Below, piece by piece: positions 56,101 through 64,000 of a stretch of DNA of 64,000 nucleotides (its first letter is position 1; the number at the start of each line of letters is the position of its first letter). The position numbers and the translations under genes were made by a program. The stretch is from Siderastrea siderea (taxonomy: Eukaryota; Cnidaria; Anthozoa; Scleractinia; Rhizangiidae), in contig OZ034975.1 of NCBI GenBank assembly GCA_964030785.1, positions 43,138,569 to 43,202,568 of the forward strand. Reading direction: 5' to 3'. A model generated the notes under the pieces. It searched no databases and had not been told where the DNA came from. It saw only the letters and a program-made list of their open reading frames with translations.

Positions 56101-59100
56101 CTCTAAAAATTTACGATACCTTCGATAAGTCCTTCGTGAAAAATCCCACTGAGTGTTTGTTTTCTTCCGGCCACGTTATAGTTTGCGATTTCTTCGACTT
56201 CCTTTATTTATTTAGTATTAATTTTTTTTTCTGAAGCTCTCCTCAAAAATGTTCCCGTTGAACGGGCCACGCTACTACGGCGATTGATGAGGAAAACAAC
56301 CTCTTGTAAGAAGACATGAGAGTCGCCCGGCTGTTCCTCTTCGCTGATTGCCAGAAAAAATTTTTCTGGCCAATCAGAAGGCGGGATTTCAAACGCTTCT
56401 GGAACTCGTTCGGTAAGAGTAAGTGCCCAGGGGCTCTCCCGCTCTTGTAGTAAACTTTCGCCCATGAAAATCCCGTCGTCCCGACTAGCTGCCCCTGGGT
56501 CTCCGAGGATGGAATGCGCGGTACGCTTTTCGTCTTGTGTTGATATAGCTTTTTGTTATGTTTTCATTTACTCTCAAAACCTTCAGCTTCGCCGCTGTAG
56601 ATTCAAAGACATCCAGCCGTGCACAAGACCGGAAGGGAGTCTACACGCAAAATTCCAAGATGGCGGCTCAAAATGGCCGCATAACAACGAATTTCAAACC
56701 TCTCTTTCTCGGAATCTAGCAATCACTGAGCCACTAAATATATTTTGTAAATAATAATTTAACAATACATGAACCACACAATAAGTGAAATAACAGGAAA
56801 ATTTTTTTTTGGACCTTTAGCCAATTCTACCACCTTAAAGCTTGTGGTAGGGGTACGCCCGATCACGAGTGGTACTGTCTTATATACGATGTATGCGCAT
56901 ATTAGTCTGCTGAATGTTACCTACGTGTGTTCTTGTCTTTTAATTTACAGTATTTAAGATATGAACAGCAAAGGGTTGTCAAGTTTGGGGTTTCTGTATT
57001 TGTCTTGTATGATGGATGAGTGTGCAACTGAGTAAAGCAACTAACAGGATTGAATGCAAAATTGGCTGTATTGTCTAGTTAGTGGTTATGGTGAACATTT
57101 TTTAGTGCAGGAGTTATGAATGTGAGAAGCATATCACGCTTCTGTGAATGTGATTTGCTTTGAAAGTTGCATTTTACATATTAGCGGTGTAATATTGTGC
57201 TACGTGAGAGGCAGTTTCCATTGACGTTTTATGGGGGGACAGTTTCCGAAGTGGATTGTAAGTTTTCTCATTGGGTAACCTGTATTTCACAGAGGAGAGA
57301 AATGACAGCTGTGTTTGAAGCTTATTAGCGCGGTAAGGAATGGTGGCTTAGGAAGAGAAGGGATTGGCACTAGTATGATGATGCAATTAGTGGATTGCAC
57401 CATCGATATACATCATAGTTCTTAAGTAGGGAGAGAGATGAGTGTCTGTTTGAGGCAAGATGTTGATCTTAATTGCATAAAGATGAAGGAATCGGTCATT
57501 AATAAGGAGATCAATTAATAAGGTAGCTGTTATGAGTCTTAAGATAGAAAATAACTGAATATTATCGAGCGATGCGTGTGGTTTGCATGTGGTGTTCGCT
57601 GTTGTGTTGGTTGGGTTTGAGGTAAGTTTGTAAGTGCGTAGTCTGGATTTAAACATCACGTCATGAGATATGCCTTAATGTGCCCCAGACTCTGACAATC
57701 TGCTTGAGCTTGTGTTTATCGAGCGTTATATTTTGATTCTACTGCTATGTTCACTGTTTGTATTCACGGTCTAGGCACAACTACAGTAAACATTTCTTCA
57801 TCCCTGTGTAAGCATCCTCAGTTGTGGGCAAATTTATACTGACATTCAACGTTTGAGTGAATAAAAGTGATAAGAAAGATAAGCTGAGTCATCAGAGTTT
57901 AAATATTATGTCATCCAGTAACACTATAGTCAAAATATTGTGTTACACAATCACACTTTTCATCACGCCGGTTCGTATAAATACAGGATTGCGCTAACAT
58001 TTGTGAAACCTAGGGCTGGGGAGGGACAGAACGACCAGTTAAAATGCCCATTGGGCTTTCTTGTTTCTTTGAAACAGGTCATGTAGTGTCTCCAGATGCA
58101 TTTAACCCAACAAAACTATCAACAGATGAATGGTTGAAAGCAGCCAGTAGTTTTGGTGCAAAGCATGCTGTGCTCACATTGGATCACTTGAGCGGCTTTC
58201 TCCTGTGGCCAACAGAAACAAATTACAACTACTCAGTCAAAGACAGTAAATGGAGGAATAAAACAGGCGATGTGGCTTGGGAGTTCATAAAGTCTTGTGA
58301 GAAGTATGGCATTAAGCATGCCTTTTACTACAATGTGAACCAAAACTGGTACATGGATGTCATTAAATACAGGGCACCCACCCCAGAGGCACAAGCAATT
58401 TACAATCGCTTTGTTGAACAGCACATGCGAGAACTGTTAGATCCAAATTCAAAGTATTCAAACCCTTTCTTGGTTTGGTTTGATGGTGGTATTGACCCCG
58501 GTGTAAGTCCCAATATTGGACCAATAGTGCGCACATTGGGCAATAACAGTATCTGTGTGCAGTGCCCAACCTTTGCTGGAAATCAAGGAGTTCAGTGGGT
58601 TGGTAATGAGCGGGCTGTGGCTCCATTGCCTCTGTGGTATGCAGTGCCTGATGGACAATGTGGCATGTCTCACACTGGTATGTATTTCTGTCTTACATAA
58701 ACAATGATAAGAATATCATAAAAGTGCAGTTGCTAAGGGTTTTCAAAAGGCACAATTAAGTGCCTTGGCAGTCACTGCACAATGCGTGCACATGTTGCCA
58801 CGACAGAGACGAAGTCACAGAGATATGACAGAGCATGGAAATTTAAATGTCAAAAGCAAGATCTTAAAAAATGTGTTTTTTGTTATCAGTTCAACATATT
58901 ATCTATTAAACCAAGTTAAATAGCAATGGTAATCAAAGTAACAAACTGTTTTAAGTCTGTTCATTGTAGGGCTTGCTGGAAAAAGTATGTAAGTGAGGGG
59001 GGACAGGGAGGCTTAAAACCTCCCGCCTCCTGTACCCTTTTATCCCGGTTCCCACCCTGTATTTGTTGGCTTCCGTCAGTTTGCATATTTTCGATTGTGT

Positions 59101-60935
59101 AATACTGTGCAATGTTGCATAATTCGTCCCCTTTTCTCCCACCTCCCACCCCCTGGGGAATCCCACTTCCTACCCCCTGGGGAATCCCACTTCCCACCCC
59201 CTGGGGAATCCCACTTCCCACCCCCTGGGAAATCCCATTTCCCACCCCTCTTCTCCTGCCTCCGGTACACCTCCCGCCCCCATTTCTCCTGGTCTCCTGC
59301 CACAGTGACAAGTGACAAATTGGCTTGACTGCATCAAAATAGTTGTACAGAGCTTCAAAGCTAAAATTTGGCAGACTGACAACTTTTTCATGGCTTCCAT
59401 TTCAGTTTACTAGTCATATTCAAGAGTTTTGAATGGAGGACTTGGGAGGACAAACATAAATCTTGACAACTCCACCTCTCACAGTTCTTTCATTGAGATG
59501 AGCGTGCTTGTGAACATGGCTTGCCCTTTGCCATCGCCTCCATTGTCTCTGTTTATTTTGTGTCATTTTTTTTCACTTTGTTACATGAGATCGATAACCA
59601 AATGAAGCACGCGATATTGCATGCTGAACCAACACCATTTTTGGGAAGAGCATGTTCACGTGCATGTTTGTCATGTATGTATGTGATGTGCAAGTCATAT
59701 AAGAAATGAAGAAATATACTTAATTAGTCACACAAAATGTGACTTGTCAAGATTGCATGGCTATTGGGATTTCATACGATTTTAAACTATTATCAGCATT
59801 ATCATTAATTCTGGTAACAAGTTCAAATGATGACCAAAATATATTGTACACTCGGTAGAATAATCCAGATAACTTGAACGATCGAGTAAAACGTTTGTAA
59901 AACGTTTCAAATACTTATTAATAATTAAGTGAGAAGATTGAGATATAAAGTTGGGATTGATACAAATAATTATTGTCAAGATTCTACAGCATGCATTTTT
60001 TAATACTTTTGAGTAAGAACAACAACATGTTAATTCTAATAAATCGCATCACGCTTACAATGTTTTGGCAGAAATGAACTGTGAAAACCACAAAAAAACA
60101 GTCATATTTCTTTATTAGCAGTCACACTATTAAGTCGTGAAAGTCCACACTCATCCCAGGGACAGACTTGTTTAATTAGCCAATTAGACATGAAAGCATG
60201 AATAAGCTTTCAGAAACTAATCAAAAACTTTGTTCAAGCAACAATAGTATCCTGCTGCACTGTAAGAGTAAAGTGCTTTTCAAAACAGTCATTTATATTA
60301 ATTTTGTTCTGATTTCAGGGGACCCACTAGGGAAGCAGTTTTGCCCTCCCTTCTGTGACACTGTCATACGGGAACATTACTGGTTCTGGAAACCAAACAC
60401 AACAAGTAGAGTGAAAAAAGTCAGCACACTTGTCAGTGAGTACTTGACGACCGTGGGAAGAGGGTGCCACATGATTTTGAACTTAGAGCCAGATCCTTAT
60501 GGATTGGTTGAAGATGAGGACATACAAGCCTACAAAGGATTTGGTGAGGCTGTTAATCTGCTGTATAGAGATCTGGTGATTACAGACAAGAATCCAGAAC
60601 TCAAAGTCGGGGTTGAGACTGTGTGGAGTTTGGGAGAACTCTATAGCATGGGCAAGGGGTCAGTGGTAATCATGGAAGACATTGCAGAGTTTGGACAGCT
60701 TGTTGCGGCATACCAGCTGCGGTTCAAAACTTTGCATGGGTGGCTTAATTACCCCGAACAAGGCAGTACCATAGGACACAAAAGGATTCATCCATTCCCT
60801 AAAGAGTTTAGTGGTGAGATGATTTCAGCTATTAGCTTGAACATCACAAAGTTGGTCACAGAAAATAGCTCCATTGTGTTACGTGAAGTTTCAGTTTATG
60901 ACTGGACTGAGGCAGCAGGGAAAGGATACGTTTGA
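51261..60935 (+). CDS. Alpha-L-fucosidase-like secreted protein, GH29 (paralogue 2)
   Basis: Exons 51261-51423, 58078-58677 and 60319-60935, GT-AG, in frame, 459 aa. Signal peptide (MSWFIVMIIWCFTSTASC), then the same GH29 layout as paralogue 1: GASIHFNMQTF, FNPTKLSTDEW, WRNKTGDV (113-120), WFDGG with nucleophile Asp190, QWVGNE with likely acid/base Glu232, WFWKPN, VGRGCHMILNL, and a C-terminal beta-rich part ending DWTEAAGKGYV. In exon 3 I count 12 differences in about 204 residues from paralogue 1. Here the nucleophile motif is the standard WFDG, so this copy looks closer to a working enzyme, but the sugar-binding loop is again non-standard (DHLSGF). Exon 2 lacks one codon relative to the other copy (CGMSHTG against CDVPGHTG). 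The acceptor of exon 2 lies 13 bp after the end of transposon Element A. Confidence 0.88.
51424..52779. other. Intron 1 of fucosidase paralogue 2, first part
   Basis: G-runs at about 51548-51567 and 51800-51814. Otherwise no recognised structure. Confidence 0.4.
52780..53110. mobile_element. Inverted pair of tRNA-like sequences with a related spacer
   Basis: A minus-strand tRNA-like body (about 52855-52785; box A GGTAGCTCAGTTGG, box B GGGTTTGATTCC) and a plus-strand one (about 53014-53085; GATTGCTCCGATGGTAGAGC, decayed box B, then GCCTGAATTTTTTGGGC) face away from a 160-bp spacer. The spacer edges (GTGAGCTGGTCAT and GTGACCAACTCC..CAGTTGG) match the spacer edges in the 8810-9708 array, and the right end TTTCTTTTTGCAACTGC matches the unit end there. 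Confidence 0.65.
53128..53300 (-). repeat. (AAT)n microsatellite and adjoining LINE-like 3' end
   Basis: About 20 AAT triplets (53128-53188), then AACAGCTTTATTTATGTGTC and CTAACTGGGGACAC, which recur near 33975-34030. The order fits a minus-strand LINE 3' end with a triplet tail. Confidence 0.6.
55168..56511. mobile_element. MULE-like foldback transposon, 1.34 kb
   Basis: The 9-bp direct repeat GAATGCGCG flanks it (55159-55167 and 56512-56520). Arms of about 500 bp are inverted, starting CATCCTCGGAGACCCAGGGG, continuing ACGACGGGATTTTCATGGGC, GCCCGTTCAACGGGAACATT and GGCCACGCAACTATG-type sequence. Between the arms lies about 250 bp. Apparent ORFs of 60-95 codons lie in the arms and mirror each other; none looks like a protein. 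Confidence 0.85.
55688..55737. repeat. 50-bp near-perfect palindrome at the foldback centre
   Basis: TCATGTCACGTACT, AGAGAGAACTAGTTCTCTCT, AGTACGTGACATGA with a 2-base asymmetry (AT) in the left half. It is not centred exactly between the arms and may be a further small insertion. Confidence 0.7.
58678..60318. other. Intron 2 of fucosidase paralogue 2
   Basis: Last 150 bp match intron 2 of paralogue 1. The rest carries a 23-bp minisatellite (59143-59250) and otherwise unrecognised DNA. Confidence 0.5.
59143..59250 (+). repeat. Minisatellite, about 23-bp unit, five copies
   Basis: Copies of CCACCCCCTGGGGAATCCCA plus CTTCC. Each copy contains the palindrome CCCCTGGGG. Confidence 0.85.
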
Positions 60936-60947
60936 ACTAATCTGCAA

Positions 60948-60953
60948 AATAAA
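60948..60953 (+). terminator. Polyadenylation signal of fucosidase paralogue 2
   Basis: AATAAA 13 bp after the stop codon, giving a very short 3' UTR if used. Confidence 0.6.
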
Positions 60954-63234
60954 CTTCACAGCCTCGTTTTGTGTTCTAGCCTGCTTGGTAATCTTGTACC
61001 CAGATCTCCATGAACATGCTGACCGTGGAAGATCTGGGTACGAGATTAGCCATTTTAGGTCACTGTACAGTGTTTTAGTTGGTACACATTCTAGTAGCTG
61101 GAGGTTGCAATCTGGTCTTAATGTGAGGGTTTAGTGTTGGAGTGAAACATGTCATAGATTTCCTTTGATAATGCAACACTTGCACTTGCAGGCACTCAAG
61201 CTTCTCATTCCTTTATCACCACCTTCTCTCCAAAGAGTTTGTGAGAAAAAATCCCAAATCTTGTTTTACAAAATAGCAAGAAAAAGACTTGAAAATAAGG
61301 ACTGTCTAGTAATTGGTACATGTACACATAAACTGCTCCACAAGAAAGTACTGCTCATTAGCTTTGTCTTGAATGATCAAACTTAAGAATTTCAATATCA
61401 GATACTGATGCAACAATTTTCAGGGTCCCAAAGGGGCTGACTTTGGAGTGCTGGAGCCCCACAACTTTTGCCTTGGTGCCCGAAACCTGAAGCCTTTCTC
61501 TACTGAGACCCAGACAAAAATGCTGATTCTGGCTAAATGGAACCCTGGATCAGCGAAGCAGTACAGCCCTAGATCCCTGATTGTTCCATCACAAAGATCT
61601 GTAGCCATGAGCATTTTTTAGCCTGGAGCTCCAGGAGCCCTTAACCCCTTTGTGTCCCTGTATATTACATGAAGCGAGGTATGATTCCTGGATTAAAAAG
61701 GTCAATTGATGCACCTTCCATGGCAATACAGTTAATGCATTACAGAATAACTGCAGTAAAACTGATGCAGACACTAATATGTTTCAGAAGTAGAATAGCT
61801 GTCATGCAAGTAAATGAATTTTGGTCTCTTTGGGACATTACATACAGGGAAGAATGGTTCATTACATACAGGGAAGACCAGGTCAACAAAAAAAATTAAC
61901 ATTTTTTCTTCAAAATGATAATCATAATCAAATAATTATTTTTAAATCTGCCTTTTAAGCTTTTTTCTTTTTTAATTATAAAATTTATACAGACCAGTCA
62001 CCTACTTTGTAAACAAACAATTTGTAAAGAAAAACAGTGTCAAAACCCGTCATTTCCCCAGTCACAACACGTATTTCACCGACTTGGTCTGCCCATACAC
62101 AAAAACTGTTCATTAGGAATAACGCCGGACAGTAACATTGTTTGTATACACTGTAACCTTGCAAATGGTACCACTGACTAACTAAATAGCTGTTATTCAA
62201 TGGATCACTAACACCACACAACTACATTCATAAACTACTATCAATTTGGTGTTTGGTAATTTGGTTTGGACTCTGTTTAACTACATATCTCCATTGAAGT
62301 TCACGTAAGCGGACTCCCTTGGGAACGCATGAACAGCATAAAGACAGTTACAGTTAAGACTAGTGCAAAACATTCCTAAAGCACATTGAAACACAAAACA
62401 AGCTCTACAGTCTTCCCATGCACGGAAAGTCTCTTAGCATGTTGTAAAAATATAAAATACAAACAAGGTCTACAATAGATCGCTAATAGGAGAAAACTAT
62501 TGCCCTTGAGAGCTAAATCTATCTTGTGAAAGCAGGGCATGCCAAGACTAACCCTTATCAATTTAACCCCAACCTCTTTAAAAGGCTAGGTATTAAAATA
62601 CTTCAACCCTTAAATATTGTCAAAGATAATGCCCACAAAACTTAAGCGGAGCAAATAAAAGGCCAGGCTTGATTTCCAGCCGTTTTGGAAGTCTGGTTGT
62701 GATCCTCCTCTCAACGGTGTAGGGCAATGAATGCACGCTCTCAAAACGGCTGCAAATTGAGCCTAATAAAAGTCTGCAATGCATCTGTGTGTGGCTTATC
62801 TATTTAGACTAGAATTGCTATTACCATCAAGGATGCAATTTTCCAGCAAAGTAGTCCCTGCAGGGTTTGACCTGCTGGCTTGTAAGGACCTCAGTGATAG
62901 CAATGAGTTAATGGACGTAATATACGAGTTTGTTTTACGGATAACCACTCCCGCGGGTACTCCTTACCACCCCTACATGTAGTAAAAGAAATGCACTTAC
63001 CTATTAATATTTTCTCCATACAGCTAACTTTATGATGGTAAGACTAAGTTGACTTATACAATGGTAAAAATGGTAAAACACCTGATTCACGCTGTTATGT
63101 TCATTTCTCTATAGTCTTCTAAAAGAAATGGTATTTGCAATGCGGAAGTATCAGAGTCTTTTGGGATCGGATTGCAGGTCATTTCAACGATTCTCCGTGT
63201 GGCCATGTAAAGGCCATGTATAGAGTATGAGGCT
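60954..63234. other. Intergenic sequence right of the fucosidase pair
   Basis: A short inverted repeat (ATCTTGTACCCAGATCT / AGATCTGGGTACGAGAT) lies at about 60990-61047, a degraded 107-bp-family copy at about 61325-61410, and the outer edge of the inverted duplication at about 61700-61840. Nothing else was recognised. Confidence 0.45.
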
Positions 63235-64000
63235 TTACCAGTCGTCATATGAGTTCTCCCAAGGTTCGTGGCCATGAATCCATGCGTAGTCAGACATGCC
63301 TTCAGGAATGTAGACACATTCTTCTTCATCGCGGGCAGCGCGTTCCCAGTTATCTTCTCTGTTTTTTTGTACATCTTCCAGGCGCTTTATCTCCTTACAC
63401 ACCCTGCATTTCTGTTCTCCTTTTCCCAGCTGTGTTACACTGAATTCTTCCCGTGGAAATCGTCGATGGCAGCGCGTACATGCAGTGTTAGCGGCCGGAA
63501 AATCCAGAGTTCCTTTCTCAGGGATGATGTCGAGAGGAAGGTACGCATTCGTTTCGTAGTCATCGAAAGATCTTTCTGTTTTTCCTCGATACAGATCAAC
63601 ATACTTTTCGGATGCAACTCGAAGACGGGCCTGCTCTCCTCCGTTGACAGCCTTCATCTTGTTATACAATCTGAACATCGCCATTGTATCCACAACGCAG
63701 TACTGGATAAGTTCATCCGTCAGTGGTCTCTTTGTCCACAGTTCCTCGTCCTCCTTCAACAGCTCCTTTCCCTTATCCTTTATCTTGATCAACTTTTCGT
63801 CCTGGAGGTACAACTCAATGCAACGACCAAAACCATATATTTTCTCTACTTCATCTATTCTCTGACTGCGACGGCTACGACGACCACCACGTTTATTCTT
63901 GGTGGAAAACTGCGGAGTATTGGCTGTGGAACCTGTGGGGTTTTCACGGCGGTAGATGACTTCAAGCAGCTGAAGATCCAAGACTCCGCTCAGTTTAACC
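63235..64000 (-). CDS. 3'-5' exonuclease domain protein (EXD1-like) with C-terminal four-cysteine motif, partial
   Basis: The frame is open to the window edge and ends at TAA 63237-63235; 254 codons are visible and the N-terminal part, including the first exonuclease motif, lies outside. GVLDLQLLEVIYRRE fits the second exonuclease region (conserved Asp) and LIQYCVVDTMAMFRLY the third (Tyr-x3-Asp), as in DEDDy-type EXD1/egalitarian-like domains. A basic insert (RGGRRSRRSQR) separates them. The C-terminal third has CTRCHRRF and CRVCKEIKR, a C2-C2 treble-clef-like zinc site, then an acidic tail. EXD1 in mammals is a piRNA-pathway partner, but whether this protein shares that role is unknown. Confidence 0.7.
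   Translation of the reverse strand, partial: VKLSGVLDLQLLEVIYRRENPTGSTANTPQFSTKNKRGGRRSRRSQRIDEVEKIYGFGRCIELYLQDEKLIKIKDKGKELLKEDEELWTKRPLTDELIQYCVVDTMAMFRLYNKMKAVNGGEQARLRVASEKYVDLYRGKTERSFDDYETNAYLPLDIIPEKGTLDFPAANTACTRCHRRFPREEFSVTQLGKGEQKCRVCKEIKRLEDVQKNREDNWERAARDEEECVYIPEGMSDYAWIHGHEPWENSYDDW

Larger units (their letters stand above)
53553..56834. mobile_element. TTAA-flanked non-autonomous transposon, 3.28 kb
   Basis: Flanked by TTAA at 53549-53552 and 56835-56838. Ends GGTGGTACAATTGGCTAAA and TTTAGCCAATTCTACCACC are inverted with one mismatch in 19. The empty site is preserved in Element A copy 1. No transposase ORF was seen. It is itself interrupted by the foldback element at 55168-56511. 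The TTAA duplication suggests piggyBac-type mobilisation. Confidence 0.85.
53500..58064. mobile_element. Element A, copy 2 (inverted, split by a nested insertion)
   Basis: 53500-53552 plus 56835-58064 match 27190-25984 in reverse. The split falls in GTGCTTTAA / TTAAAGCTTG, where copy 1 reads an uninterrupted CTGTAAAGCTT (complement strand). The right end (GGGCTTTCTTGT) abuts the exon 2 acceptor of fucosidase paralogue 2. A 90-codon minus-strand ORF (57659-57387) has no recognised domain. Confidence 0.8.
51200..61840 (+). repeat. Inverted duplication, right arm (fucosidase paralogue 2)
   Basis: Counterpart of 39000-43200. Exon lengths are 163, 600 and 617 bp against 163, 603 and 617 bp. Intron 1 is 6.65 kb here against 1.05 kb in the other arm, the difference being transposon insertions. 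Confidence 0.85.

Noticed and set aside
55157..56465. Paired ORFs of 60-95 codons
   Set aside because: They lie in the mirrored arms of the foldback element and are copies of each other.
59076..59328. Pro/Gly-rich ORFs on both strands
   Set aside because: Translation of a 23-bp minisatellite in an intron.
39000..61840. Haplotig misjoin as the cause of the inverted duplication
   Set aside because: The copies differ at several percent of residues, by a codon indel and by different intron insertions, more than expected between alleles.
62855..62925. Possible minus-strand tRNA-like sequence
   Set aside because: Only a weak T-arm-like word was seen, with no convincing box A or acceptor stem.

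Overview
The window is animal nuclear DNA: intron-rich genes with GT-AG splice sites, AT-rich non-coding sequence and a very high density of short transposons. The gene content (a plant/bacterial-type GH29 fucosidase pair, MSL2, an EXD1-like exonuclease with a zinc-binding tail) and the repeat families look like an anthozoan cnidarian, most likely a stony coral. The organism call is inference; no search was run.

Layout. 1-6134 (minus): three coding exons of a PP2A regulatory B'' subunit (PPP2R3, PR70/PR48-like); the gene continues off the left edge. 6135-12822: intergenic DNA with several miniature transposons and a tandem/inverted array of tRNA-like units. 12823-14007 (minus): intronless MSL2, a RING E3 ligase with a C-terminal CXC domain. 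14008-14441: a 434-bp head-to-head promoter. 14442-36756 (plus): complete 16-exon PCCB, mitochondrial propionyl-CoA carboxylase beta chain (548 aa), whose introns carry minisatellites, a satellite-like array and many MITEs. 36757-39463: its 3' flank. 39464-43135 (minus) and 51261-60935 (plus): two three-exon GH29 alpha-L-fucosidase-like paralogues arranged head-to-head, the products of a large inverted duplication (about 39.0-43.2 kb against about 51.2-61.8 kb). Between them lie a 1.1-kb imperfect inverted repeat with nested MITEs and a Penelope-like retroelement fragment with a GIY-YIG endonuclease end and two inverted hammerhead-ribozyme-like motifs. 63235-64000 (minus): the C-terminal part of a 3'-5' exonuclease (EXD1-like) protein running off the right edge.

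How the genes relate. They do not form a pathway: PCCB is mitochondrial propionate catabolism, MSL2 chromatin regulation, PPP2R3 phosphatase targeting, and the fucosidases are secreted glycan hydrolases. The striking feature is gene order. PPP2R3A, MSL2 and PCCB are also neighbours on human chromosome 3q22, with MSL2 and PCCB head-to-head as here, which suggests a very old linkage. The other main theme is transposon layering: intron 1 of the plus-strand fucosidase holds at least three nested insertions, each datable by its target-site duplication, and the large minisatellites in PCCB introns derive from the tail of a tRNA-derived SINE.
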